Of a stretch of DNA of 64,000 nt, positions 1-8,859 are shown piece after piece. The notes beneath the pieces were generated by a model. The model worked only from the letters and a program-made list of their open reading frames with translations. It had not been told where the DNA came from and searched no databases. Position 1 is the first letter of the stretch. Each line of letters begins with the position of its first letter. The DNA comes from Lachnospiraceae bacterium (GTDB lineage Bacteria > Bacillota > Clostridia > Lachnospirales > Lachnospiraceae). The DNA is taken from NCBI GenBank assembly GCA_029071325.1, contig JAIEAP010000043.1, forward strand, positions 192,781 to 256,780, read 5' to 3'. Both the position numbers and the translations under genes were made by a program.

Positions 1-3000
1 CAGTTCCCCCACGGTTACGGTCACATCATTGCTGCTGATTCCAGCATTGGTCAGTGCAGTATCCATTACACTCTGGATATCATCCTTTGTAGTATCATTG
101 GCGGCGGTAATCCCTGCCAATGCCTTCTCTACTGCCTGCTTTGCAATCGCCACCTTCTCCGCGACAGTCATGACACTGATCTTCTGTACCAGAACCGTTT
201 TATTGCCGGCATTGTCTATGGCTGTAATTGTAATCTCTGTCTCACCTGCCGGAATATCAGCAGCCGGAATCGTAAAGACTGCGCTGGTTATCATACTGGC
301 AGTAAAATCACGCTTTAACGTCTCTGTATGATCCCCGATCTGCCAGGACACAGAAGCAATCCCACCGGAGATAACGCTGTTCCTGTCATCTGTTACCGTC
401 ACGGTAATGTCCGGCGCATCATAATACTTCTCCGTTGATATCTCTTCCTTATCCGCCTTACATGCAATCTCCGGCGCATGGTCCTCAATGATAATCCCTG
501 TTGCACCTGACCCCATTCCTACCGTCACACTTTTTGACGAGTTGTTGGCCTGATCTGTACAGGTAATGACGATCGTTCCCCTAAAGTCCGCGTCAAAGGT
601 AATACTGGCCTCTCCATTTGTGATGGCGGATCTTTTCTGACTTGCCTGACCGCCCTCCGGCGTCTCAGTGTACGTGATTTCCGTTGCCCCGCTGCCTTCC
701 TCTGTTACAGGCACCGTTATGACCAGGTCTTTCTTGCCGATCAGCCATTGCCACAGGCTTGCCGGCTGATAGCTGTATCTCAGCGTACCGATAACAGGAG
801 CGGTATCATCCGTCCACTTGGCATAGTAAATCTTGTCTCCCGTAGCAGTGGTTGTAATGCTTGTAACCGCGTTACCGCTAAAAGACGAGCTCGTATACCA
901 GCCTCCAAATGTATAACCGGTCCGGGTCGGCTTGGGCAGTGTCAGCCCTGTGCCATAGGTATAGCTTGTATAACTGCTCTCACTGGCTATCGTTCCGCTG
1001 TTCTTATTGTAGGTCACCGTATAAGTATTCGCTGTCCACTTGGCGTAATACGTCTTATTCCCTGTATCCGTGGCTGTGATGGCTGTAACCGCGTTGCCGC
1101 CAAATGACGAACTTGTATACCAGCCTCCGAATGTATAACCCGTCCGACTGGGCGTAGGCAGCGTCAGCCCTGTGCCATAGGTATAGCTTGTATAATTGCT
1201 CTCACTGGCTATCGTTCCGCTGTTCTTATTGTAGGTCACCGTATAAGTATTCGCCGTCCACTTGGCATAATACGTCTTATTCCCTGTATCCGTGGTTGTG
1301 ATGGCTGTAACCGCGTTGCCGCCAAATGATGAACTTGTATACCAGCCTCCGAATGTATAGCCCGTCCGGGTCGGCGTAGGCAGCGTCAGTCCTGTGCCAT
1401 AGGTATAGCTTGTATAACTGCTCTCACTGGCTATCGTTCCGCTGTTCTTATTGTAGGTCACCGTATAAGTATTCGCCGTCCACTTGGCGTAATAGGTCTT
1501 ATTTCCCGTATCCGTGGTTGTGATGGCTGTAACCGCGCTGCCACTAAAAGACGAACTTGTATACCAGCCTCCGAAAGTGTAGCTTGTTCTGGTGGGCGTA
1601 GGCAGCGTCAGCCCTACGCCTTCAATATAGCTTGTATAATTACTCTCACCGGCTATCGTTCCGCTGTTTTTATTGTAGGTTACACTGTACAGATTGGCTG
1701 CTATCAGCTTCACCCCTCCGCTCCCGGCGCGCAACGCATATTTATCATTATCAAGCTCATAATGCTGCGTATCGGCGCTTCCTGTCACGACGGTATCCCC
1801 GCTGCTGACAGAACTCATTTTAATCCTGTATGTTTTCGTAAGAGCGCTCACCGCATTCCCTGATGCCGTAACCGCATTTGTAGTATAAATACTGCCAGAC
1901 AGAACAGAATCTCCTGCAACACTGACGCCCTTTCCATCGTTATAGACACTATAGGTATTGCCCGAAATATTTACCCCTTTTAAGGTCAGACTTCCGCTGC
2001 CGCTGCTTCGCAGATAGACCGCGCATGCCTTATCCGAAGTATCCGTATTTCCTGTGATGGTGCCTCCTGCCAGTGTACAGCTCCCGTCCACAGAAACAGC
2101 AGAACCGCCTCCGCCTGCCTTGCAGCCTTGAATCGTACCGCCGTTCATGGTAAATGTACCCGAACCAGATACCCAGACCGCGCCTCCGGTACCGGTCACC
2201 TCACAATTTTTAATGACCGCGCCTTCATTCATGGTCAATGACCCGTATATTGCGATAACTCCGGAACCGCCGGTTTTATAACCGTTCAGAATGGTACAGC
2301 CGCTTCCCAGTGTCAACGCTGTTGCCGTGTCACTGGAACCCTCCCCTATCTTGATCAGGGACTGTGTCGCCCCTGCCGCATCAATGTAATCTCTGTTCCC
2401 ATCATAGATGATATTGGTCAGCGTCAGCTTACCGTTTCCCGTCAGCGTAATGTTGCCATAACTACCAAGCGGCAGTCTGGTTATCGTACAGGGATTCGCC
2501 GTATCAATACTGGTAATCGTAACTGTCTTGGTGACTTCCACTCTCTCAGTAAAAACGATATCCGTCAGCATTCGGATGGTGCCGCCGGAATACACCCCGC
2601 TCAACGCTTCGGTAAAGCTTCCGGTATTCCATACTCCTCCGGCGGATGTCTGCCACTGCGCCTGCGGCTCCGGCGTATGACTCAGATAAATCGTATTGTT
2701 CTCTTTATTTAATCTGGAATAAAGATTGTCCCCCTCCATGTAAATCTTACTGACATCCACACCGGTAACCGTATAGCCCTCACCCGCTGCCAAAATCTTT
2801 CCTTCGTCTGTGGAATTACATTTCAGCGTCAGTTTATAATGCAGCTCAGATATAATGCGAGGATACACCGTCCCAGATGAAATATCCAGAAAAACATGAT
2901 CCGATATATTCGCATCTCCTCCGATCTTAAATTTCGCATTGGTATTGTTTTCGGTTGAATAAAAAATTCCGTTTCCGTTTCCGCTGGCAGCGCTGTTCCC

Positions 3001-4152
3001 GGAAATCTTGCCGCCGGTCACCTCGAGGGTCGCTCCGGATGCAAGATAAATCCCGCCTCCGTTAGAACCGTAATTGTTCGTAATCTCACCGGAAGTCATT
3101 CTGCAGGTTCCTTTCAGATAAACACCGCCCCCTGCATTAGTATAAACATGGCTTCCAATATTTCCGCTTGTCCTGCAATTTCTTATGCATCCTCCGTTTA
3201 TATTCAGAGTTCCATCACAATAGATGCCGCCTGCGGCATAGGCACCTGTCCCATAAGAGTTATAATTATTATTATTCTGAATGACCGCACCGCCGTTCAG
3301 GTTTAAGGTTCCGCTGCTAACATAAACAGCCGGCGCATACGCAGTCACATTCCCGGAATTACCGTCTATCGTAATATTTTCCAACGTCAGAGTACCGCCG
3401 CCCACATACAGCAGAGAACTATGGTCACCAGCCGTATTGTTTTTTCCTAAATAGCTTGTGGACCTCAGAAGCGTTCCTCCGCCCCGGATCGTTACATTTC
3501 CCGACACTTCGAGCCTTCCGGATACCGTCACTGTCACGCCCGGATTGATGGTATACGTTCCGGCTGCCAGCGTCTGTGCTCCCCACTCCTGGTTAGAGGT
3601 AATAGTGCCGGGAGACGCGGTAACGGCTGCTGTGGTCATGGGCGCATCAACCCCAACACGCACGCTCACCGGAGCCGTTCCCTCCGCCATGCCGTACGAG
3701 TTCCCTTCTTCATCCGTGCCAAGCTGCGCCGTGAAGAGAAATTCCCCGCTGTAAGGCAGCTTCCCATTTTCATCCTCAGCATACTCAGCACAATTCCATC
3801 CGGTAATGGGGAGCACCTTATTAGCAGTGAACTCCGAATCTGTTATTTCTACCGCTGCTTTATCCGGCAGGAGTGCCGTAATATCTTCGAAGGGAATCTG
3901 CCCCCCGCTGTCTCCGCCTGCAAGAACAAGGCGGTACACGCCCTCCTCGCAGAACAATTCCCCTTCCGGGAAGATATCGCCCTCATCAAAACTCCATGCG
4001 CTTATCTGCGGCTCCGAAACGTCTAAACCGACAGCCATCTCACCCTCTGCATGGGCGTCAAGTATATTACATATCCCCGTCTGGTCTGCCAACAGCAGGC
4101 TCAGCATAATAACTATCGCCAAACAACTGCGTATCATTCTTTTCTTCTTCAT
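1..4152 (-). CDS. Large secreted surface protein: signal peptide, beta-helix, InlB-type repeats (partial, 3' end off window)
   Basis: The reading frame is open from the ATG at 4152 to the left edge (1384 codons, no stop), so the C-terminus is missing. It begins MKKKRMIRS and a hydrophobic stretch, a typical Sec signal peptide ending near residue 35. Residues about 180-800 are rich in Gly, Asn, Thr and Ser, with short strands such as GGTLTLENITIDGN, which fits a right-handed parallel beta-helix. Residues about 820-1113 are four InlB/Listeria-Bacteroides (Flg_new-like) repeats with TYTVTYNKNSGTIA and GYTFGGWYTSSSF. Residues after 1114 look like Ig-like/TQXA-type segments (DNAGNKT). I infer a cell-envelope adhesin or carbohydrate-interacting protein. 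A wall anchor, if any, would lie outside the window. It sits just downstream of the kinase/LytTR operon and has its own promoter region. Confidence 0.85.
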   Translation of the reverse strand, partial: MKKKRMIRSCLAIVIMLSLLLADQTGICNILDAHAEGEMAVGLDVSEPQISAWSFDEGDIFPEGELFCEEGVYRLVLAGGDSGGQIPFEDITALLPDKAAVEITDSEFTANKVLPITGWNCAEYAEDENGKLPYSGEFLFTAQLGTDEEGNSYGMAEGTAPVSVRVGVDAPMTTAAVTASPGTITSNQEWGAQTLAAGTYTINPGVTVTVSGRLEVSGNVTIRGGGTLLRSTSYLGKNNTAGDHSSLLYVGGGTLTLENITIDGNSGNVTAYAPAVYVSSGTLNLNGGAVIQNNNNYNSYGTGAYAAGGIYCDGTLNINGGCIRNCRTSGNIGSHVYTNAGGGVYLKGTCRMTSGEITNNYGSNGGGIYLASGATLEVTGGKISGNSAASGNGNGIFYSTENNTNAKFKIGGDANISDHVFLDISSGTVYPRIISELHYKLTLKCNSTDEGKILAAGEGYTVTGVDVSKIYMEGDNLYSRLNKENNTIYLSHTPEPQAQWQTSAGGVWNTGSFTEALSGVYSGGTIRMLTDIVFTERVEVTKTVTITSIDTANPCTITRLPLGSYGNITLTGNGKLTLTNIIYDGNRDYIDAAGATQSLIKIGEGSSDTATALTLGSGCTILNGYKTGGSGVIAIYGSLTMNEGAVIKNCEVTGTGGAVWVSGSGTFTMNGGTIQGCKAGGGGSAVSVDGSCTLAGGTITGNTDTSDKACAVYLRSSGSGSLTLKGVNISGNTYSVYNDGKGVSVAGDSVLSGSIYTTNAVTASGNAVSALTKTYRIKMSSVSSGDTVVTGSADTQHYELDNDKYALRAGSGGVKLIAANLYSVTYNKNSGTIAGESNYTSYIEGVGLTLPTPTRTSYTFGGWYTSSSFSGSAVTAITTTDTGNKTYYAKWTANTYTVTYNKNSGTIASESSYTSYTYGTGLTLPTPTRTGYTFGGWYTSSSFGGNAVTAITTTDTGNKTYYAKWTANTYTVTYNKNSGTIASESNYTSYTYGTGLTLPTPSRTGYTFGGWYTSSSFGGNAVTAITATDTGNKTYYAKWTANTYTVTYNKNSGTIASESSYTSYTYGTGLTLPKPTRTGYTFGGWYTSSSFSGNAVTSITTTATGDKIYYAKWTDDTAPVIGTLRYSYQPASLWQWLIGKKDLVITVPVTEEGSGATEITYTETPEGGQASQKRSAITNGEASITFDADFRGTIVITCTDQANNSSKSVTVGMGSGATGIIIEDHAPEIACKADKEEISTEKYYDAPDITVTVTDDRNSVISGGIASVSWQIGDHTETLKRDFTASMITSAVFTIPAADIPAGETEITITAIDNAGNKTVLVQKISVMTVAEKVAIAKQAVEKALAGITAANDTTKDDIQSVMDTALTNAGISSNDVTVTVGEL
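812..1697 (-). repeat. Four tandem 222-bp repeats encoding InlB-type modules
   Basis: The phrase gtccacttggc recurs at 812, 1034, 1256 and 1478, exactly 222 bp (74 codons) apart. The intervening sequence is nearly identical between copies; the copy nearest 1697 (N-terminal in the protein) is the most diverged. Each unit encodes one strand-rich module containing GGWYTSSSF and TYYAKWTANTYTVTYN. Confidence 0.9.
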
Positions 4153-4189
4153 ACCGTACCCCTTCCCTCTCACAATTTTCTTTACCCTA

Positions 4190-4257
4190 AATATAGCAAA
4201 TAAAAACTGTTTGGAAAGGGGTTTGGAACGTATCGCATTTTTTTCGGTATCTTTTGC
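4190..4257 (-). promoter_or_regulatory. Promoter region and putative LytTR operator of the surface-protein gene
   Basis: Between the kinase stop (4270) and the surface-gene start (4152) lies a minus-strand motif at 4233-4257, GATACCGAAAAAAATGCGA in its core. About 55 bp after its ATACCG comes a TATATT -10 box (4190-4195) in the context TTTGCTATATT. No good -35 box is present, which suggests an activated promoter. The same arrangement occurs upstream of the regulator operon (8705-8773). Confidence 0.55.
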
Positions 4258-4269
4258 AGATTTATTGCT

Positions 4270-6534
4270 TTATGATATGACGGACGGCCTCTTTAATATC
4301 TTCTGCAGCACCCCTGTATCAATAACAAATTCGGGCATTCCCATGCGCCCCGGCGCCACCTCATATTCGTCAAATACGATCACCAGACGGTTCCGGTCGT
4401 TGATATAAAAATTCTGATCCTCAGCAATCTCACGGAACCAGTCCTCCTCTCCCCAGATACTGCCTGGGATAAAATAATTGCCCTGCCCGCTCTGCTGCTG
4501 TTGCGTCATCTGTTTTAAAACCTCAGCACTGATGACCTCCACATAATCGCTGCCCTCCAGAAACAGATCCTTCAGTTCCAGCATTTTCCCGCTTTTTTTA
4601 TCCAGAATAAAGCAGCGGCTGTACTGGCCGGAACCGCCCGCGTTAATGGTATCTTCGACTCTCACAACCAACAGCGCCTCATCATCTCTCAGTGTCTGCC
4701 AGGTGATATCACTCTGCACATACCCCTCATACTTCCTGTGCGCATACCATAGGAACCGCTCTTTTGCCTCCTCCAAAAACAACTCTATCTGACGGTTCAT
4801 TTCATCTACGCCTTCTGTGAGATCTTTTCCTACGGATTCTGACGGAGGTGTCTGTGTGCCCCCTGTCCCTGACAGCGGCGCCTGTGTATCTCCTATTCCT
4901 AACAACGGCTTCTGTATGCTCACCGCACCTGACAAAGATACGTCCGTATCCTCTGCTTCTGACGATGGCGTTTCCGTGTCCTCTGTCCCTGACGGAGCAG
5001 CGTCTATATATACTCCTGTCTGTTCGACAACCGGCGAATCTACACGAAAGGATGTATCCCCCCAGCCCACATGGAAAAGTTTCCCGTACACCCGCAGGTT
5101 TTCTCCATAGCCGCCGACCTGAGCCAACGCCGCCACAGACATACTGCCGGCAAAAAACACCAGCGCTACAGCAGAAGTCCCGAAAGCGGCTATCAGCTTC
5201 TTCCATATCTTCCTTGGCCCACGCTCCTGAACCGAATCCGTTTTCGTCTGCTGCTCCCCAAACAAGGCCGCCTGAAAACAGAAGACTAACGCATCGCATT
5301 TACACTGGAAAAATCCATCGTATTTGTCAACGATGACCCGGATACTCTTCAATCCGATTCCATGCTCCTCCGATTCCCCGGTCACAGGCACGCCATCCTC
5401 ATCCATCACCAACGGCAGATCCACAGGATTCTTGATGGAAATAATAAGCTTATAGGCATCCCGCAGTTCAACCTTCATATGAATGTAACGATCCTGTTCT
5501 TTTGAAAGCCTGCGGCATGCATGGATGGAGTTCTCCAGGGCATTTGCCAGGATCATGCATACATCCATTTCATCAAAGGGTATGGTATCCGGCAGGTTGA
5601 TCTGTGCCGTAACTGCACAGCCGTCTTCCTTCGCCTGTCTGATATATGGGGACAGAACTGCATTGACTGTAGAATTGGCGCAATAGACCTCATGCTCTGT
5701 GTCCAGAAGCCGCCCCTGAAGCTTATCAATATATCTGTGTATGCCCTCCAGATCACTCTGGTCTGCCAGCCCCTCCAACACCAGAAGATGATGCCGCATA
5801 TCGTGACGGTAGATCCGTCCCGACTCTACGCTTTTTATTACCGCCTCATATTCTCGGAACTGCCGGTTCATTTGATCCTTCATCCTTTGCTCCGTCTGCT
5901 TCATGCGCTCCGCCGACGCATATGACGAGATGAGCCGGATGGCAATCAAAAATATGAACAATGCGTTCAGCAGCAACAGGATCAAAACTGTGAGATTCAC
6001 CGCACTGTTGATAAAATAAGAAAACAGCAGCAGGCATACAAGAATCGGTAAGAAAATAATAAGCCAGTCCGTTCTCTTTTTCTCCATACAGCTGGAAAAA
6101 GGCTTACGAAGGAAGCGGCGCGAAACATAGACCAACAATCCCGCAGACAACAGCAGAAGCAGCCCCGTCAACAAATCGTCGTAAGGAAACGGTATGACCA
6201 TTGCAAGGCGTGTTATCAATATCTTCTTCCATATTTGAAGAATAAAAACCGCAAACACCCCAAACTCCCAGACTGTCATCGTCTGAACAAACCCATAACC
6301 TGCGATAAGATACAGGCTGACCGAAAACGGAAGATAAGCGGTAACCGGAAGCATTGTCAGCACCAATGTCTCATCCTGCCCTGCAAGAAGAAGCACCGCC
6401 TGCAGCAGAATAATTGCTGCCAGAACCAACCCAACCGTACACCGGGCCGCTTTTGGAGACAACCGGCTTCTTATCAGACTGGCACATATGGAAATATATG
6501 TAAGAAAAATAATTCCTTCGTATAATAGTTTCAT
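4270..6534 (-). CDS. AgrC/GHKL-type sensor kinase fused to an extracytoplasmic DUF3298 (RsiV-like) domain
   Basis: The 754-residue protein has about six membrane segments (residues 1-200), a coiled linker, the phospho-acceptor motif RHDMRHH (243-249), an N box MILANALENS (about 327-336) and a G box EEHGIGLKS (389-397). A normal AgrC-like kinase would end near residue 425. Here the chain continues into a transmembrane segment (447-471), a degenerate 10-residue repeat linker (about 510-565) and a domain at about 575-754. That domain ends with FYINDRN, FDEYEVAPGRMGMPEF, typical of DUF3298 proteins such as the lysozyme-binding anti-sigma factor RsiV. The start follows a GGAGG site. It is the last gene of the kinase-regulator-kinase operon. 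The frame is continuous, so this is a genuine fusion, not adjacent genes. Ligand sensing by the C-terminal domain is inference. Confidence 0.8.
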   Translation of the reverse strand: MKLLYEGIIFLTYISICASLIRSRLSPKAARCTVGLVLAAIILLQAVLLLAGQDETLVLTMLPVTAYLPFSVSLYLIAGYGFVQTMTVWEFGVFAVFILQIWKKILITRLAMVIPFPYDDLLTGLLLLLSAGLLVYVSRRFLRKPFSSCMEKKRTDWLIIFLPILVCLLLFSYFINSAVNLTVLILLLLNALFIFLIAIRLISSYASAERMKQTEQRMKDQMNRQFREYEAVIKSVESGRIYRHDMRHHLLVLEGLADQSDLEGIHRYIDKLQGRLLDTEHEVYCANSTVNAVLSPYIRQAKEDGCAVTAQINLPDTIPFDEMDVCMILANALENSIHACRRLSKEQDRYIHMKVELRDAYKLIISIKNPVDLPLVMDEDGVPVTGESEEHGIGLKSIRVIVDKYDGFFQCKCDALVFCFQAALFGEQQTKTDSVQERGPRKIWKKLIAAFGTSAVALVFFAGSMSVAALAQVGGYGENLRVYGKLFHVGWGDTSFRVDSPVVEQTGVYIDAAPSGTEDTETPSSEAEDTDVSLSGAVSIQKPLLGIGDTQAPLSGTGGTQTPPSESVGKDLTEGVDEMNRQIELFLEEAKERFLWYAHRKYEGYVQSDITWQTLRDDEALLVVRVEDTINAGGSGQYSRCFILDKKSGKMLELKDLFLEGSDYVEVISAEVLKQMTQQQQSGQGNYFIPGSIWGEEDWFREIAEDQNFYINDRNRLVIVFDEYEVAPGRMGMPEFVIDTGVLQKILKRPSVIS
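4838..5002 (-). repeat. 30-bp tandem repeat (about 5.5 degenerate copies) in the kinase linker
   Basis: Units begin at 4838, 4868, 4898, 4928, 4958 and 4988, each starting TCTGAC, CCTGAC or CCTAAC on the plus strand. They encode Ser/Thr/Asp/Pro-rich 10-residue units (for example LSGTGGTQTP) between the second membrane anchor and the DUF3298 domain of the fused kinase. Confidence 0.8.
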
Positions 6535-6560
6535 CCCGCCGCCTCCTTACGCCGCATGCA

Positions 6561-7295
6561 TCACTCCTCATTTCTCTCACAATAATACTCAAAATATTTT
6601 TCGCGCAGCTGCTTATAGGAACCCCTTGGCAGATAGATCTTCACGCCTCCCGCCATCTGTATTTCCTTTGCATTGATGCCATCCACATGCTCCAGATTCA
6701 CAATATACGCAATTCCAACCCGCATAAACTCCTGATAGCAGGAAAGCATTTCATAAATCGCCGTCATGGTCATATGCAGCAGATGCCGGCTGCCGTCTGC
6801 CAGATGCAGCTTCTGCACTTTCCTCTGCGCCTCACAATAAATGATATCGTCTACCGCCACGCGCAGGACACTGCCATCCACACGCAGCAGCACATATTTT
6901 CTGCACTCTCTTTCTATATCCTCAAGCAGCCTGTCTAACAACGGATACAACACCGTTTCCGACAACGGCTTGACCAGATATTGCGACGCATCCACACGGA
7001 ACGCTTCCAGCGCATGCTCTCTGGATGTGGTAAGAAAAACAATCCTGCAGCCATTTCCCATGTTCCGCAATTCCTTTGCCGCTTCAATACCTGTCTTTTC
7101 GTGCATGTATATATCCAGCAATATCAGATCCGGCGTATAACCTTTCTCTCTGACCATATGGCAAAGTTCTTCGGCATCTTCAAAACACTCTATCATAAGT
7201 TCTTTATCTGGATATTTTACCTCATAGCCGCTCAGCATCTGCTTTGTTTTACTTAATTCTGCTGCCACATCATCGCAAAGCGCTATTTTGTACAT
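6561..7295 (-). CDS. LytTR-family response regulator (AgrA/ComE-like)
   Basis: The 244-residue protein has an N-terminal receiver domain with acidic pocket DD (9-10), the phospho-acceptor Asp in DLILLDIYM (about residue 61) and the conserved Lys in VKPLS (about 109). The C-terminal part (about 140-240) matches a LytTR DNA-binding domain (DDIIYCEAQ, RVGIAYIVNLEHV, LPRGSYKQL). It lies between two AgrC-like kinases and 26 bp upstream of the fused kinase, so one regulator probably serves both. It has an AGAGG ribosome site. LytTR regulators bind direct repeats near promoters; the ATACCG motifs at 4233-4257 and 8749-8773 are candidates. Confidence 0.9.
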   Translation of the reverse strand: MYKIALCDDVAAELSKTKQMLSGYEVKYPDKELMIECFEDAEELCHMVREKGYTPDLILLDIYMHEKTGIEAAKELRNMGNGCRIVFLTTSREHALEAFRVDASQYLVKPLSETVLYPLLDRLLEDIERECRKYVLLRVDGSVLRVAVDDIIYCEAQRKVQKLHLADGSRHLLHMTMTAIYEMLSCYQEFMRVGIAYIVNLEHVDGINAKEIQMAGGVKIYLPRGSYKQLREKYFEYYCERNEE

Positions 7296-7364
7296 AACAT
7301 ATACCTCTTTCGTTGTTCTCCATGTAACAGTATAGTTGATTTCTTATACAAAATCAAAACATAC

Positions 7365-8672
7365 TTAAGAGGGAATATTTAGTATTAAACGAAATATAAA
7401 CACTCCGTTTTCATTCCTAAAATCATATTCCCCATCATACTTTTGTGCTGTTCTTATAATGCTTAAAACCCCGATGCCTCCGGTATATTCCATCATGGGC
7501 CGGTCATTTGTAAACGTTATCTCCGGTCTGCAGCTATTGCTGCAGTATAGAACCAACTTTGTTTTCTTTCTTCTGAGCATAAGATAAATCTTACATTCAC
7601 GTTCTTTCGATGCCCTCTTTGCTTCCATGCATCCAAAAATAGCATTTTCATACACATTTGCTAATATGGTCACCAGATCAATGCCGGGTATGGGAAGATT
7701 CTCCCCCAGCTCCACATCCAGCGTGACCTCTATCTGTTCCTTCCTGGCCCTGCGGGTATAAGCCGCAAGGAGGTTATTCACGGCTGCATTGGCGCATATG
7801 ATTTCTTCAATACCCTCATCCAACGATTTCTTATATTCTCCGAGATATTCCAAAAGCTTCTCATCCTGCCCCCTATGAGCATATTCTGCAATTACTGCAA
7901 TATGATGCCTGATGTCATGCCGGGTCTTCTTGCCAGTCTCCACGGCTGCCTCCATGAGCTCTATGTTCCGTTCCAACAGCCTCTGGGTCATTTTCATCAG
8001 CTGATTTTCCTTCTGGAATTCTTGCTCTCTCCCGATGTGCATATAGAGGCGAAAAACAAGGTATTGCAAGGCGCCGGTCAGGAAAAAGTTAATCATAATC
8101 TGAAACAGGCGATACGGTGTCTGCTCCTTATTGTTTGAATTTAATATAAAGCCAATTCCAAACAGGATGCTGATCACCATAACTGCGGCGCTGAAGCGAT
8201 CCAGATCTGATTCCACATAGTTACAGAATCCGCGGATGGAATTCTTAATCTTTTTCTCTATGAAAAGGGCCATGATGAGAATCAGCAGTATACGGGTGAT
8301 GATATCCGCCCATATGTTCCGGTCAAAGAAAATTAAGGCTATCTCAAGTCCACCCACCAGAAAAACTGCCATCAGGTAAAATGTAAGCGCCAGCTTATAC
8401 AGCGACAGGAAAACAGGGTCGCTGCTCATACAGATGGCAAAGCAGGCAAAGCATATGTACATGGCAAATGCCACCAGCCTCACACAGCTCTCCCAGTCCA
8501 CCACATACCAGATACTCCCCAGCACCATCATGACTGCACAAAAACCTCCGTAAAAGACTGCCGCCTTCTTCCTGCCATACCTGGGTTCACTCATCTTACA
8601 GAATAACAGGATGGTCCCCGCAAGGCTTATCATAAACCGAATCAATGCTATATACAAAGGACCGCCTAACAT
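7365..8672 (-). CDS. AgrC-like GHKL sensor histidine kinase
   Basis: The 435-residue protein has about six membrane segments in residues 1-215, a short helical linker, the H box KKTRHDIRHH (about 248-257), an N box TILANVYENA and a glycine box TGGIGVLS near the C-terminus. It is the first gene of the operon that continues into the LytTR regulator (69 bp away) and the DUF3298-fused kinase. No agrB or agrD-like gene is seen nearby, so its ligand is unknown. The start is ATG after GCAGGTGGG, with the promoter region at 8705-8773. Confidence 0.88.
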   Translation of the reverse strand: MLGGPLYIALIRFMISLAGTILLFCKMSEPRYGRKKAAVFYGGFCAVMMVLGSIWYVVDWESCVRLVAFAMYICFACFAICMSSDPVFLSLYKLALTFYLMAVFLVGGLEIALIFFDRNIWADIITRILLILIMALFIEKKIKNSIRGFCNYVESDLDRFSAAVMVISILFGIGFILNSNNKEQTPYRLFQIMINFFLTGALQYLVFRLYMHIGREQEFQKENQLMKMTQRLLERNIELMEAAVETGKKTRHDIRHHIAVIAEYAHRGQDEKLLEYLGEYKKSLDEGIEEIICANAAVNNLLAAYTRRARKEQIEVTLDVELGENLPIPGIDLVTILANVYENAIFGCMEAKRASKERECKIYLMLRRKKTKLVLYCSNSCRPEITFTNDRPMMEYTGGIGVLSIIRTAQKYDGEYDFRNENGVFIFRLILNIPS

Positions 8673-8704
8673 TATCCCACCTGCCTCCGCCTCTGTTTTC
8701 TACT

Positions 8705-8773
8705 ATCGTAGCAAAAGATATTCCCTCGGAATATAGCCCCGGTATACTTCGCACTTTTTTCGGTATCCATTGC
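8705..8773 (-). promoter_or_regulatory. Promoter region and putative LytTR operator of the kinase/regulator operon
   Basis: The minus strand carries GATACCGAAAAAAGTGCGA (in 8749-8773) followed by a second ATACCG exactly 21 bp after the first, the two-helical-turn spacing usual for LytTR sites. A TACGAT -10-like box (8705-8710) lies 56 bp from the first ATACCG in the context TTTTGCTACGATAG. This matches the arrangement at the surface-protein gene. Confidence 0.55.
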
Positions 8774-8804
8774 TTATGCCCCTCATATACCCTGCATAGA
8801 CACA

Positions 8805-8858
8805 GAAAAACTCCCCATACAGCAGCGTATACGGATTCCGTAACTGCTGTATGGGGAG
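8805..8858 (-). terminator. Rho-independent terminator after the YjbR-like gene
   Basis: Perfect 15-bp arms at 8811-8825 and 8844-8858 enclose an 18-base loop. On the minus strand they are followed by TTTTTCTG. The hairpin starts two bases past the stop codon of the gene ending at 8860 and insulates it from the kinase operon. Confidence 0.85.
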
Positions 8859-8859
8859 C

